Positions 43,374 to 53,408 of a stretch of DNA of 64,000 nucleotides are shown in pieces. Source of the DNA: Palsa-965 sp044448685 (GTDB lineage: Bacteria > Bacteroidota > Bacteroidia > Palsa-965). The stretch's first letter is position 1; every line of letters begins with the position of its first letter. The DNA is taken from assembly GCA_044448685.1 (NCBI GenBank), contig JBIOHC010000006.1, positions 45,095-109,094 of the forward strand, in the 5' to 3' direction. The position numbers were made by a program, and so were the translations under genes. Below the pieces are notes generated by a model. The model was not told where the DNA came from. It did not search any database and saw only the letters and a program-made list of their open reading frames with translations.

Positions 43374-43408
43374 TGTAACACAATTAGCATGCCCTGTATG
43401 CATCTTTG
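43374..43408 (+). promoter_or_regulatory. Alternative-type promoter D (lipoprotein-OMP-YceI-catalase operon)
   Basis: TGTAACA (from 43374) and GCATCTTTG (ending 43408) have the exact 31-base offset seen in the other sites. The ATG at 43444 is 36 bases downstream, and the site lies after the terminator of the previous operon. Confidence 0.65.
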
Positions 43409-43443
43409 CTCATCAAATAACCAACACTGCTAATCTGAAAAAA

Positions 43444-43884
43444 ATGAAAAAATCACTGATACAAATTACAACCGCTATGCTCATTACAGCAGCCCTTTGC
43501 ACCGGATGTGAAAGCCGTTCTGAAAAGGTCGAGAACGCCGAAAAAGGCGTGGCAAACGCCCAGAAAGACCTGACACAGGCCAATGAGGAATATCTGGCCG
43601 ATATACAACTAAGCCGCACTCAGGCCGATGCGCGTGCTGCAGCAAATGACAGCAGCATAGCCCGCTTCAGAGCAAGAATCAGTAAGGAGAAAAAGGAAAC
43701 CCGTGTAGCCTATGAAAAGAAAATCGCCGAACTGGACGCTAAAAACAAAGATCTGAAAAAGGAAATAGATGAGTACAAGGCAGCCGGAAAAGATGACTGG
43801 GAAAAATTTAAAATCAGGTTCAATAAAGATGTAACAACCTTCGGTGATGCCTTCCGGAATCTTACTTCACCAAAGTATAAATAA
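43444..43884 (+). CDS. Coiled-coil lipoprotein
   Basis: From the ATG at 43444 a 146-residue lipoprotein (MLITAALCTGC) whose mature part is a long charged coiled coil (VENAEKGVANAQKDLTQANE, AYEKKIAELDAKNKDLKKEI) ending with DDWEKFKIRFNKDVTTFGDA. It is a paralogue-type relative of the lipoprotein at 36358. Such proteins may support the envelope under stress. It heads the operon with a PorT-like barrel, YceI and catalase. Confidence 0.75.
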   Translation: MKKSLIQITTAMLITAALCTGCESRSEKVENAEKGVANAQKDLTQANEEYLADIQLSRTQADARAAANDSSIARFRARISKEKKETRVAYEKKIAELDAKNKDLKKEIDEYKAAGKDDWEKFKIRFNKDVTTFGDAFRNLTSPKYK

Positions 43885-43930
43885 TAACAAAAGTATTCAC
43901 GATAAAAATTAACAATCTAAAAGAAAAAAA

Positions 43931-44566
43931 ATGAAAAAATTACTTTTTACCGCATTTGCCTTCAGTCTTGTTTCCATGCAATTGATTGCACAGGAAGAAG
44001 TTGATATGAGCAAAAAAATAACCCTTGGTGCCAAAGTAGGAGCCAATTACTCCAATGTATATGATACAAAGGGGGAACAATTCATTGCCCAGCCTAAATG
44101 GGGCTATTCAGTTGGCGGGGTACTGACAGTTCCGATTGGTAAGTACCTGGGTATTCAACCGGAAGTGCTTTATTCCCAAAGGGGATTCACATCAACCGGA
44201 ACCCTCTTTGGAGCTCCCTATTCACTAACCCGGACTACCAGCTGGATTGATGTACCAGTTCTGTTTCAACTGAAAGCGGGTCCTTCATTAACCATATTGG
44301 CTGGACCACAGTATTCCTATCTGGTTAAACAGAATGATGTATTTACAAATGGAATCACCACCGTTGCCCAACAGCAGACTTTTGAAAATGATAACCTGAG
44401 AAAGAATCTGTTTTGTTTTACCGGTGGCGTGGATATTAATATTTCCCATGTTGTAATCGGAGGCAGAGTAGGTTGGGATTTAGAGAACAACAATGGAGAT
44501 GGCAGCAGCAGTACACCGCGTTATAAGAACGAATGGTACCAGCTGAGTGTTGGATTCAGATTCTGA
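43931..44566 (+). CDS. PorT-like outer membrane protein (paralogue)
   Basis: A 211-residue barrel with a signal peptide (LLFTAFAFSLVSMQLIAQ). Strands: LGAKVGANYSNVYDT, GIQPEVLYSQRGFTSTG, WIDVPVLFQLKAGPSLTILA and YQLSVGFRF at the end, a typical C-terminal barrel strand. It is the paralogue of 40087-40725. It lies 46 bases after the coiled-coil lipoprotein gene, without its own promoter. Confidence 0.82.
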   Translation: MKKLLFTAFAFSLVSMQLIAQEEVDMSKKITLGAKVGANYSNVYDTKGEQFIAQPKWGYSVGGVLTVPIGKYLGIQPEVLYSQRGFTSTGTLFGAPYSLTRTTSWIDVPVLFQLKAGPSLTILAGPQYSYLVKQNDVFTNGITTVAQQQTFENDNLRKNLFCFTGGVDINISHVVIGGRVGWDLENNNGDGSSSTPRYKNEWYQLSVGFRF

Positions 44567-44626
44567 GCCAGTGCCACTTTTAACTTATCTGTTTATTTAA
44601 AACAATCATTTCAACTGAAAACAATC

Positions 44627-45217
44627 ATGACAAACGAAATATCCTGGTCCATAGACCCCAGCCACAGCGAAATAGCATTTATGGTGAGACACCTGATGAT
44701 AACCCACGCAAAGGGTTCATTCAAATCATTTGAGGCAAGTATTGTTACCACCGGCAAGGACTTTACAACAGCAGTGATCAACGTGGCTATTGATGTATCT
44801 TCTATCAGTACCGGAGATGTAAAACGGGACGAGCATTTGTTGGGAGAAGATTTCTTTGATGTCAAGAAGCACAAGCAGATCAACTTTACTTCTGAAACAA
44901 TAGGGAAAGTTGATGCGCAAGGAAATCATGAACTATGGGGAAGCCTGACCATGAAGGGCATCACGAAGCGGATCATGTTAAATGTTCAGTTCGGTGGTAT
45001 GGTAAAAGATCCATGGGGCAATGAGAAAGCGGGATTTACCCTTTCCGGTAAGCTGCAACGCAGCAATTGGGAACTTACCTGGAATGCCGCGTTGGAAACG
45101 GGAGGTTTTATGGTAAGCGAAGATGTAACCATTGCCTGTGAAATTGAGCTTGTCAATCAGGGTTCCAAGGTGATGACTTTGAAGAGTTCCGAAGAATCAA
45201 ATCACGAAACGCGCTAG
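44627..45217 (+). CDS. YceI family protein
   Basis: A 196-residue lipocalin-like protein: SWSIDPSHSEIAFMVRHLMI, THAKGSFKSFEASI, VSSISTGDVKRDEHLLGEDF, MKGITKRIMLNVQFGG and GFTLSGKLQRSNW. YceI proteins bind isoprenoid or other lipids. This copy has no signal peptide, so it is probably cytoplasmic, a known variant in Bacteroidota. It sits between an outer-membrane protein and catalase in a stress operon. Confidence 0.9.
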   Translation: MTNEISWSIDPSHSEIAFMVRHLMITHAKGSFKSFEASIVTTGKDFTTAVINVAIDVSSISTGDVKRDEHLLGEDFFDVKKHKQINFTSETIGKVDAQGNHELWGSLTMKGITKRIMLNVQFGGMVKDPWGNEKAGFTLSGKLQRSNWELTWNAALETGGFMVSEDVTIACEIELVNQGSKVMTLKSSEESNHETR

Positions 45218-45242
45218 CCGCATCTTCTTAATACAACGACTC

Positions 45243-46739
45243 ATGAAAACAAAAAAACTGACCACAGCGAGTGGAAGGCCCTACGCCGAGGCTGAGAATT
45301 CAAAAACGGTGGGTCGCCGCGGCCCCATCCTTATAGAGGATTATTTCCTGCACGAAGATATGGCTCATTTTAACCGGGAACGTATTCCGGAACGAGTGGT
45401 CCATGCCAAAGGAACGGGAGCTTTCGGCACATTCACCGTTACACATGATATTACAGCTTATACCAAGGCAAAACTGTTCTCGGAAGTAGGGAAGCAAACC
45501 AAAATGTTTGCGCGTTTCTCGCTTGTGGCAGGTGAAAAGGGGAGTGCCGACAGCGAAAGAGATCCAAGAGGGTTTGCACTTAAATTTTATACGGAAGATG
45601 GAAATTGGGATCTCGTAGGGAATAATACACCTGTATTCTTTATCAAGGATCCGAAGAAATTTTCGCACTTTATCCATACTCAAAAAAGAGACCCTAAAAC
45701 AAACTGTAAAAATCCGACAGCTGTTTGGGATTTCTGGAGTCTGACTCCCGAAAGCCTTCACCAGATACTGATTTTGTTCAGTGACAGGGGTACCCCGTTT
45801 TCATACCGTCATATGCATGGTTTCGGAAGTCATACTTTTTCCCTGCTTAACAGTCAGGATGAGCGCACCTGGGTCAAATTTCATTTCAAAACCCTCCAGG
45901 GCATAAAAAACCTGAATGATAAGCAAGCATCTGAACTGAAATCAAAGGATCCGGATCATGCCCAGCGTGATCTTGTGGATGCCATAGCCCGGAATGAGTT
46001 TCCGGGGTGGAGCCTGAGTATACAGGTTATGTCTGAAGAACAGGCGGAGCATTATGCCGGGAACCCTTTTGATGTAACAAAAGTATGGAGTCATAAAGAA
46101 TATCCACTGATCCCTGTCGGAACCATGGAGCTGAACGAGATTCCTGAAAATTATTTCAGGGATGTGGAACAGGCCGCTTTTGCTCCTGCTCATGTGGTAG
46201 ATGGCATTGGGTATTCACCCGATAAGATGCTTCAGGGTCGTATTCTTTCTTATCCGGATGCACAGCGGTACCGCCTGGGTGTTAATTATGAGCAAATACC
46301 GGTAAACAAATGCCCTTACCAGGTAAGCAATTACCAGCGCGACGGTCATATGCAAACCGGTGATAACGGAGGGGCGGGTGTGAATTACCACCCCAGCAGC
46401 ATGAATGATGCACTTACCGTTGATCTTGCCTATCAGGAACCCGGTCTGATTCTGGAATCAAATAAAGTTGCCTGGTTCGACAGGAATGAAAAAGATGACG
46501 ACCATTATTCCCAACCAGGAAAGCTATATAGAAATGTACTCGATAAGAGGGAAAAGGAATCTCTCGTAGCAAATATTGTGGCAGCCATGAAGCAAATTGG
46601 TGGAGCGCACAGCATGGAAATTATGGAACGGCAGTTATGTCACTTTTTCAGGGTCGACATGCATTTGGGAAGCCAGATTGCCGAAGGATTGAATATAAAA
46701 TTAAAACCTTCCAAAGCAGAGCACGCTTACACCTTGTAG
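45243..46739 (+). CDS. katA: Heme catalase
   Basis: A 498-residue small-subunit catalase. Visible active-site residues: H54 in RVVHAKGTGAFG, N127 in VGNNTPVFF and the heme-ligand Y337 in GRILSYPDAQRYRLG. The conserved FSLVAGEKGSADSERDPRGF is intact. It removes hydrogen peroxide in the cytoplasm. It starts 25 bases after YceI and is presumably transcribed from promoter D. The gene name rests on family resemblance. Confidence 0.95.
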   Translation: MKTKKLTTASGRPYAEAENSKTVGRRGPILIEDYFLHEDMAHFNRERIPERVVHAKGTGAFGTFTVTHDITAYTKAKLFSEVGKQTKMFARFSLVAGEKGSADSERDPRGFALKFYTEDGNWDLVGNNTPVFFIKDPKKFSHFIHTQKRDPKTNCKNPTAVWDFWSLTPESLHQILILFSDRGTPFSYRHMHGFGSHTFSLLNSQDERTWVKFHFKTLQGIKNLNDKQASELKSKDPDHAQRDLVDAIARNEFPGWSLSIQVMSEEQAEHYAGNPFDVTKVWSHKEYPLIPVGTMELNEIPENYFRDVEQAAFAPAHVVDGIGYSPDKMLQGRILSYPDAQRYRLGVNYEQIPVNKCPYQVSNYQRDGHMQTGDNGGAGVNYHPSSMNDALTVDLAYQEPGLILESNKVAWFDRNEKDDDHYSQPGKLYRNVLDKREKESLVANIVAAMKQIGGAHSMEIMERQLCHFFRVDMHLGSQIAEGLNIKLKPSKAEHAYTL

Positions 46740-46808
46740 ACGTAATCAGGAATGAATTTGAATCAAACTAGCGATACTGTTATTGAATTAACCTGTTAAA
46801 CAACTATT

Positions 46809-49800
46809 ATGAAACATAAACTACTACTTGGCTTTATAGCAGCCATTACATTTTTTGCAGCTCCTTATCGGAGCTACGCTCAGGCTCCGCCGATGGGAAC
46901 AACAGTCAATTTTGTTCTTTTTTCATCGGTTGGCGCAGTAAGCAATACCGGTATTTCGCAGCTTACAGGTGATGTAGGAACGAACAGCGGTTCAAGCACA
47001 GCCTTCGGAAATGTGAACGGACAGATGCACGATAATGATCTTGTGAGCGGACAATGTGCTGCTGATCTGAACACGGCCTACCTGGCACTGAATGCCGCAA
47101 TCCCTACGTTCTTCCCCGCCCCCTTAATGGGTAACGGGCAGATTCTGAATGCAGGAATTTATTCCATTGCAAGCCCGGCTGTTCTTAATCTGAGCCTGAC
47201 CCTCGACGGGCAGGGAAATCCGAATGCGGTTTTTATAATTAAGATCCAGGGAGCTTTCTCGACTAATGCGGGTGCCAAGGTACATCTGGTTAACCAGGCT
47301 AAGGCATGTAATGTATTCTGGAAAGTGGAGGGCCTGGTCAGTATGGCAGCAGGAACTACCATGAGAGGTTCCATCATTGCCAATAATGCAGCTATCATGA
47401 TGGGCGCCGGTGATACACTGGAAGGAAGAGCTCTGTCAACAGCGGGTGCAATCACTATTGACAATACTATGGCCTATACGCCTATCGGATGCGGAAGCGT
47501 ATTGCTTACCGGTCCGGCTGCTCCCAACCTGGCTTCGGCAGGTTGTTACGGAGTATTCACGTCTGTCGGTCCGGTGACTAATACAGCTACCTCTTATGTG
47601 TCGGGCGATGTTGGCTCCAATAACGGCCTCACCACCGGATTCAATCCGTTGTTCGTAACAGGCACAATCCATTCCACTCCGGATGGATCCACGGCTGCTT
47701 GTGCGGCTGATTTGCTGACTGCTTATAATTATCTGAATACCCTTCCTTATGATATTGAATTATTATATCCTGTTCAGTTTGGCCGTGGGCTGGTACTGAC
47801 TCCCCATGTATACCGGATGAATTCTGCCTGTACGTTTACCGATACTCTCTTTCTGAATGCGGAAAATGATGCGAATGCCATTTTTGTAATACAGATTAAC
47901 GGAGCACTGACCACCAGTACTTATTCAAGGGTTAAATTAATCAATGGCACCCAGGCTAAAAATATATTCTGGAAAGTGGAAGGTGCTGTGAGTATAGGCG
48001 GCCTTTCCCTTTTCTGCGGTACCATGGTATCCAACAATGGTGCTATCAATATTGCTGCAGGCGATACGATTGAAGGGCGCTTGCTGAGTACTAACGGAGC
48101 AATCAATTTAACATCCTTTGTTGTCAAGATGCCTCCCGGTTGTCCGAATGCACCATCCATTACAGCACAGCCAGGCAATCAGACAATTTGCTCCGGTGCA
48201 TCAGCCAGCTTTACGGTTACTTCGGCCGGTAATGGGCTTACTTACCAATGGAGAAAAGGAAGTGTCAATCTGGTTAACGGAGGAAACATTTCCGGTGTTA
48301 CAACTCAAACCCTTGTCATCAATCCGGCAACAATTTCAGATACATCTTCCTTTTACAATGTGATCATCTCAGGCTCTTATGCACCGGTTGACACTTCAGG
48401 ATTTGCGTATTTAAAAGTAAATCCGGCAACAGCCATCACAACTCAGCCATCCAACCAGTCGACCTGCAGCGGAAGCTCCGTAAGTTTTGTTGTTGCTGCC
48501 ACCGGAGGAACACTAATGTATCAGTGGAGAATCGGGACAGTGAATCTTTCCAACGGAGGAAATATCTCAGGTGCCACGACAGCCACTTTAACGATCAATC
48601 CTGCCACGGCTGCAGATGCAGCAGCCAACTATAATGTTGTGGTTACAGGCTCCTGTTTGCCTGTTGTTACTTCAATCAATGCGATATTAACTATTAATGC
48701 GTCACCGGCTGTAAATCCTGTTCCAAACCAGACCGTTTGTAATAATAACGCGACAGCTATCATTACATTCAGCGGAGGAAGTGTGGGCACTATTTATAGC
48801 TGGACCAATAGCACCATAAGTATCGGTCTGGGGGCAAACGGAACAGGGAATATCCCTTCTTTCACGGCTATCAATTCAGGAACAACTCCGGTAGTTTCTA
48901 CCATCACCGTAACCCCCACTTCCGGCGGATGTACAGGAGCTGCAACAAGTTTCACTATTACGGTTGATCCTTCACCGGTGGTGACGCCTGTAAGCAATCA
49001 ATCTGTATGTAACAATACTCCGGTTGCTGCTGTCATTTTCACCAGCACACTTGCGGGTACTACTTATTCCTGGGCCAATTCAAACACGGCTGTCGGGTTA
49101 GGGGCTAACGGTAGCGGTAATATTGCTTCGTTTACCGGGCTGAACCCAGGAAACACAAGCATTACATCAACTATTTCAGTAACCCCGTCAGAAGGCGGGT
49201 GCACAGGTTCAGCAATCAATTTCACGATTACTGTTGACCCTGAACCTGTAATGAACCCTTTAAGCAACCAGGCGGTGTGTAATAATGCAACTGTACCTGC
49301 GGTTGTTTTCAGCAGCAATGTTGCAGGTACCACCTATTCCTGGAACAATACAAATACCTCTGTCGGTTTAGGAGCTAACGGTAATGGAAATATTCCTTCC
49401 TACACGGGTATCAATGCGGGATCAACCCCGGTAACAGCTACTGTTACCGTAACACCAATGGCGTCAACATGTAACGGTGCTTCCCAAAGCTTTATGGTCA
49501 CTATTAATCCTACGCCTGTTGCAGTAGCGAACAGCAATTCCCCGGTTTGTACTGGGAATGCGATTGATCTGACGGCACAAACGGTTACCGGTGCTACCTA
49601 TAGCTGGACCGGGCCTGCGGCTTATACATCATCTGTTCAGAACCCTGTTATTACTCCTTCTTTAGCGGTTAACGCCGGAACATATACGCTGACGGTAACG
49701 GAGTCCGGATGTAATTCAGCTCCGGCCACTGTTTCGGTAGTAGTCAATGTTTGTCTTGTTACCGATCTGAGCATCCTGAAAACTGTTGACAATGCTTACC

Positions 49801-50396
49801 CAGCCGTTGGTCACAATGTAGTCTTTACGATTACGGCTACCAATAACGGACCGAGCAATGCCAGCGGAGTTGCTGTAAATGATGTGCTGCAAAGCGGATA
49901 TGTATTCGTTTCGGCTACGGCCACTGCAGGTTCTTACAGTCCTTCTACGGGGGTATGGACTATCGGAAACATGAATAACGGAGTGTCGGATGTTTTAACC
50001 ATTACCGCTACCGTTGTAGCCGATGGTAATTATATCAATACAGCGATCATTTACGGAAACGAAACCGATGGTGATATGACCAACAATACCTGGACAGTGA
50101 GTACCATACCGACCGACTTTTTTATTCCGGAAGGTTTTTCACCCAACGGGGACGGGATCAATGACCTGTTTGCGATCCGTGGTCTTGATATATATCCTAA
50201 CAATGCTTTTGGCGTGTTCAACCGCTGGGGCGATCAGGTTTTCGCTGCAAGTCCTTATGCCAATGACTGGGATGGAAAATCTCAATCCGGAATACGGGTG
50301 GGAGGCAATGATTTGCCTGCCGGTACCTACTTCTACATCCTGGATCTGGGTGACGGCTCCAAAGTATTCAAAGGAACTATTTACCTGAACAAATAA
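46809..50396 (+). CDS. Giant ice-binding adhesin with T9SS type B C-terminal domain
   Basis: A 1195-residue secreted protein. Signal peptide 1-25; two DUF3494 ice-binding domains at about 30-226 and 245-440; two Ig-like domains at about 450-630 (ITAQPGNQTICSGASASFTV, YQWRKGSVNL); three PKD/Ig-like repeats with YSWxN and VGLGANGxGNI at about 635-890; another Ig-like domain; a DUF11 repeat at about 985-1100 (DLSILKTVDNAYPAVGHNVV); and a gliding-motility-type C-terminal domain (EGFSPNGDGINDLF, FNRWGDQVF, LPAGTYFYILDLGDG). The domains suggest an ice- or surface-binding adhesin displayed by the T9SS with the next PorP/SprF protein. Confidence 0.92.
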   Translation: MKHKLLLGFIAAITFFAAPYRSYAQAPPMGTTVNFVLFSSVGAVSNTGISQLTGDVGTNSGSSTAFGNVNGQMHDNDLVSGQCAADLNTAYLALNAAIPTFFPAPLMGNGQILNAGIYSIASPAVLNLSLTLDGQGNPNAVFIIKIQGAFSTNAGAKVHLVNQAKACNVFWKVEGLVSMAAGTTMRGSIIANNAAIMMGAGDTLEGRALSTAGAITIDNTMAYTPIGCGSVLLTGPAAPNLASAGCYGVFTSVGPVTNTATSYVSGDVGSNNGLTTGFNPLFVTGTIHSTPDGSTAACAADLLTAYNYLNTLPYDIELLYPVQFGRGLVLTPHVYRMNSACTFTDTLFLNAENDANAIFVIQINGALTTSTYSRVKLINGTQAKNIFWKVEGAVSIGGLSLFCGTMVSNNGAINIAAGDTIEGRLLSTNGAINLTSFVVKMPPGCPNAPSITAQPGNQTICSGASASFTVTSAGNGLTYQWRKGSVNLVNGGNISGVTTQTLVINPATISDTSSFYNVIISGSYAPVDTSGFAYLKVNPATAITTQPSNQSTCSGSSVSFVVAATGGTLMYQWRIGTVNLSNGGNISGATTATLTINPATAADAAANYNVVVTGSCLPVVTSINAILTINASPAVNPVPNQTVCNNNATAIITFSGGSVGTIYSWTNSTISIGLGANGTGNIPSFTAINSGTTPVVSTITVTPTSGGCTGAATSFTITVDPSPVVTPVSNQSVCNNTPVAAVIFTSTLAGTTYSWANSNTAVGLGANGSGNIASFTGLNPGNTSITSTISVTPSEGGCTGSAINFTITVDPEPVMNPLSNQAVCNNATVPAVVFSSNVAGTTYSWNNTNTSVGLGANGNGNIPSYTGINAGSTPVTATVTVTPMASTCNGASQSFMVTINPTPVAVANSNSPVCTGNAIDLTAQTVTGATYSWTGPAAYTSSVQNPVITPSLAVNAGTYTLTVTESGCNSAPATVSVVVNVCLVTDLSILKTVDNAYPAVGHNVVFTITATNNGPSNASGVAVNDVLQSGYVFVSATATAGSYSPSTGVWTIGNMNNGVSDVLTITATVVADGNYINTAIIYGNETDGDMTNNTWTVSTIPTDFFIPEGFSPNGDGINDLFAIRGLDIYPNNAFGVFNRWGDQVFAASPYANDWDGKSQSGIRVGGNDLPAGTYFYILDLGDGSKVFKGTIYLNK

Positions 50397-50435
50397 ATTC
50401 AACGCTCTTACTACAAACGATATAAAACAACTATT

Positions 50436-51377
50436 ATGAAACTACGCTATCCGTTCTTCGTCCTTGCTCTCGCCTCACTTGGAAGTCTACAAATGACCGC
50501 TCAGCAGGATCCAATGTTTACACACTACATGGATAATACCCTGATGATTAACCCGGCATACGCCGGCAGCCGTGAGGCCCTTACTGTTACAGCCCTGCAA
50601 CGCATGCAGTGGGTGGACTTTAAAGGAGCCCCCGTAACTCAAACCATTACGATGCATGCCCCGCTGCCGAATGAACACCTTGGGCTGGGGCTCTCTGTTC
50701 TGAATGATAAGATCGGACCCAGCAACAACACAAGTGTGTTTGTCGACTTTGCCTATATCATGAAACTGAGCCCGAAATCAAAACTGGCTCTGGGTGTGAA
50801 TGCAGGAGCCAGCATGTTTCAGGCCAACCTGAGCACGTTGCAGGTGGAGCAGGCTTCTGATCCTTTATTTCAGAACAATGTCAACAACCAGATGACTCCC
50901 AATTTCGGATTCGGAGCCTATTATTACCGGGAGCGTTTTTATGCCGGAATATCGGTACCCAATTTGATGCAGAATAACTATTCTGTCGTGAATGAGGCGA
51001 ACGGAACAAGCAAGCTTGGTCTGGAACAAAGACACTATTACCTGATTGCAGGTACGGTTATCCGGATGAGTGATAACCTGGAGTTCAAACCAACCACTCT
51101 GGTTAAAGTGACTCCGGGTGCTCCTTCTGAAATCGACCTGACAGGCACTTTTATTGTTATGAAGAAACTGCTTCTTGGTGTAATGTTCCGCAGCGGTGAT
51201 GCTTTCGGGGGCCTGGTAGGCCTGAATGTGACTGAACAACTTCACCTGGGCTACTCCTATGACTGGTCTTACGGGCTCTCTTCTTCAAAATACAACCAGG
51301 GAAGCCATGAGATCGTGTTGCGTTATGATTTTCTTTTTTACAACAAAAAACAGATCCACTCCCCGCGTTATTTTTAA
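50436..51377 (+). CDS. PorP/SprF family type IX secretion system membrane protein
   Basis: A 313-residue barrel with a signal region and the family start QQDPMFTHYMDNTLMINPAY with AGSREALTVTALQRMQWVDF, then FVDFAYIMKLSPKSKLALGV. PorP/SprF proteins anchor or pass substrates with type B C-terminal domains. It lies 39 bases after the giant adhesin and before two OmpA-type genes, a standard adhesin-SprF-OmpA arrangement, so it is probably dedicated to that adhesin. Confidence 0.92.
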   Translation: MKLRYPFFVLALASLGSLQMTAQQDPMFTHYMDNTLMINPAYAGSREALTVTALQRMQWVDFKGAPVTQTITMHAPLPNEHLGLGLSVLNDKIGPSNNTSVFVDFAYIMKLSPKSKLALGVNAGASMFQANLSTLQVEQASDPLFQNNVNNQMTPNFGFGAYYYRERFYAGISVPNLMQNNYSVVNEANGTSKLGLEQRHYYLIAGTVIRMSDNLEFKPTTLVKVTPGAPSEIDLTGTFIVMKKLLLGVMFRSGDAFGGLVGLNVTEQLHLGYSYDWSYGLSSSKYNQGSHEIVLRYDFLFYNKKQIHSPRYF

Positions 51378-51398
51378 CCCCTTTCAAAACGAACAATC

Positions 51399-53408
51399 AT
51401 GAAAAAACTACTCATACCCATTCTTGTCCTGATGTGGACAAACCTGTCGGCGCTTACAGAAGAAAAATCTCGAAAGGAGCTGAGCGGCGACAAATTTTAT
51501 GCCACCTATGCATTTGACAAGGCGATAGATAAATATAAACACAGCAGCCATCTGACAATGGATGGACAACGTAAGCTGGCCCGGAGCTATGCAAATCTGG
51601 ATCAGAACAAGCAGTCTGAAGCAACTTACGCCCACCTTACATCAAATACAGAAGGGGTTACTGCCGAGGACGATTATAATTATGCCATGATTTTAAAATC
51701 CAATGGCAAATATGATCAATCCAATATCTGGTTTGATAAATTCAGAGCGCTGAAACCGGATGATCTCGGAGCCCGAAGCTATAGTGGCAGTAAGGTTCTT
51801 TTATCTGATTTACAGACAGACCAGGGTGTATACAGTGTTGTGCATCAAAATATAAACACCGATGCCCAGGATTTCGGAGCTGCTTATTATAAAGATAAGA
51901 TTGTGTTTTCAACCACCCGTGAACATCCTCATTTTATCGAAAGAAGGTATAACTGGAACCGCAAACCATTTCTGGATATGTATGTTTCCGGTATCGACAA
52001 AGGGCAGCTTACCAAACCGGTCAATTTCAGTAAAAAACTGAATGGAATACGCCATGACGGTCCGGCAAGTTTTAATAAGGAAGGCACCTTTATTGCTTAT
52101 ACCCGTAATGATTATGATGCCAAGCGCAAGGACAAAGCCATGCAGCTTCAGATTTGCTTCAGCACCCTGAAAGATGGCAAATGGTCTGCTCCTGCACTTT
52201 TTTCCCAGGATAGTCCATTGTATTCTGTTGGTCAGCCTTGCCTGACCGGGGATGGAAAAACCATGTATTTTACAAGCGATATGCCGGGAGGCTTCGGGGG
52301 CTCAGATCTATACCGTTCATCCTGCGATTCCAAAGGAAACTGGAGCAAAGCAGAAAACCTTGGTAATAAAATAAATACAGAAGGTGATGAATTATTTCCT
52401 TTCATCGAAGAAAAAAATGGAGTTCTGTTCTTTTCTTCCAACGGACGTTTCGGGATCGGCGGGCAAGATATCTTTCTTTGTGCTTTAGACGGAAAAAATT
52501 TCGGCCCGGTTGTTAATGCCGGCACTCCTGTCAATACACCCGGAGATGATTTTTGTGCCATCGTGAATGATCAGCTTAAAACAGGTTATTTCTGCTCTAA
52601 CCGGCCCGGTGGAAGCGGAAGTGATGATATCTATTCATTTGACATAATAAAGGATCTGGGAATTGGTAAACGGATTCAAGGCATTGCAAAAGACAAACGA
52701 GGAACTCCCTTGTCTAATGTATTCGTTTCCGTTCGTGACAAAGGCAATGTGATTGTGGATACCCTTACAACTCCTGAAGGGGGAGCTTATTCCTTTCTGG
52801 TAGCTTCGAATTCAACATTTGAACTGACAGGCAAAAAGAAGGGTTTTACAAACGGTGATACCACACTCAGTACAACGGGAGTGCCTTTTATTGTGAAAGG
52901 CGATCTGACCTTGCTGATGCAGGAAGAACCGGTTGTTGTTGCCCCAAAAGTAGGAGATGACCTCGGTAAACTTGTTAAAGCTAAACCGGTAGCACCTATA
53001 ACCGGTCTGGTTTCGGCAAATCCGGGTGCCGATATTGCTTATTTTGACCTTGATAAATACAATATCCGTCCCGATGCGGAAGTAGAGCTGGATAAAATTG
53101 TGCAAATCATGAATGATTATCCGGACATGATTGTTGAACTCAGGGCATATACAGATTGCCGCGCCGGGGTTGAGTACAACCAGGTCCTTTCTGACAAAAG
53201 AGCAAAGGCTTGTGCGGACTATATTAAACATAAAATAGCTAAACCCGAACGAATTTACGGTAAGGGATATGGCAAGACCAAATCGGTGAACGGCTGTTCC
53301 TGCGACGGAGAAAATGACAATACCTCTGTTTGTTCTGAAGCGGAGCATCAGAAAAACAGACGTACGGAGTTTATCATCGTAAAGCAATCCATGCTGGGTG
53401 AAAAATGA
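51399..53408 (+). CDS. OmpA family protein with PD40-like repeats (first of pair)
   Basis: A 669-residue protein: signal peptide, TPR-like helices at about 30-120, PD40/WD40-like beta-propeller repeats at about 150-410 (FSTTREHPHF, MYFTSDMPGGFGGSDLYRSS, GYFCSNRPGGSGSDDIYSF), a carboxypeptidase-regulatory-like domain (GIAKDKRGTPLSNVFVSVRD) and a C-terminal OmpA peptidoglycan-binding domain (YFDLDKYNIRPDAEVELDKI). It resembles PorE/PorW-associated proteins linking the T9SS to the cell wall. It overlaps the next OmpA gene by four bases. Confidence 0.9.
   Translation: MKKLLIPILVLMWTNLSALTEEKSRKELSGDKFYATYAFDKAIDKYKHSSHLTMDGQRKLARSYANLDQNKQSEATYAHLTSNTEGVTAEDDYNYAMILKSNGKYDQSNIWFDKFRALKPDDLGARSYSGSKVLLSDLQTDQGVYSVVHQNINTDAQDFGAAYYKDKIVFSTTREHPHFIERRYNWNRKPFLDMYVSGIDKGQLTKPVNFSKKLNGIRHDGPASFNKEGTFIAYTRNDYDAKRKDKAMQLQICFSTLKDGKWSAPALFSQDSPLYSVGQPCLTGDGKTMYFTSDMPGGFGGSDLYRSSCDSKGNWSKAENLGNKINTEGDELFPFIEEKNGVLFFSSNGRFGIGGQDIFLCALDGKNFGPVVNAGTPVNTPGDDFCAIVNDQLKTGYFCSNRPGGSGSDDIYSFDIIKDLGIGKRIQGIAKDKRGTPLSNVFVSVRDKGNVIVDTLTTPEGGAYSFLVASNSTFELTGKKKGFTNGDTTLSTTGVPFIVKGDLTLLMQEEPVVVAPKVGDDLGKLVKAKPVAPITGLVSANPGADIAYFDLDKYNIRPDAEVELDKIVQIMNDYPDMIVELRAYTDCRAGVEYNQVLSDKRAKACADYIKHKIAKPERIYGKGYGKTKSVNGCSCDGENDNTSVCSEAEHQKNRRTEFIIVKQSMLGEK

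Noticed and set aside
43360..43380. CCCTTTG with nearby GTAAC as a promoter of the same family
   Set aside because: The spacing is wrong; the true match is at 43374-43408, a few bases downstream.
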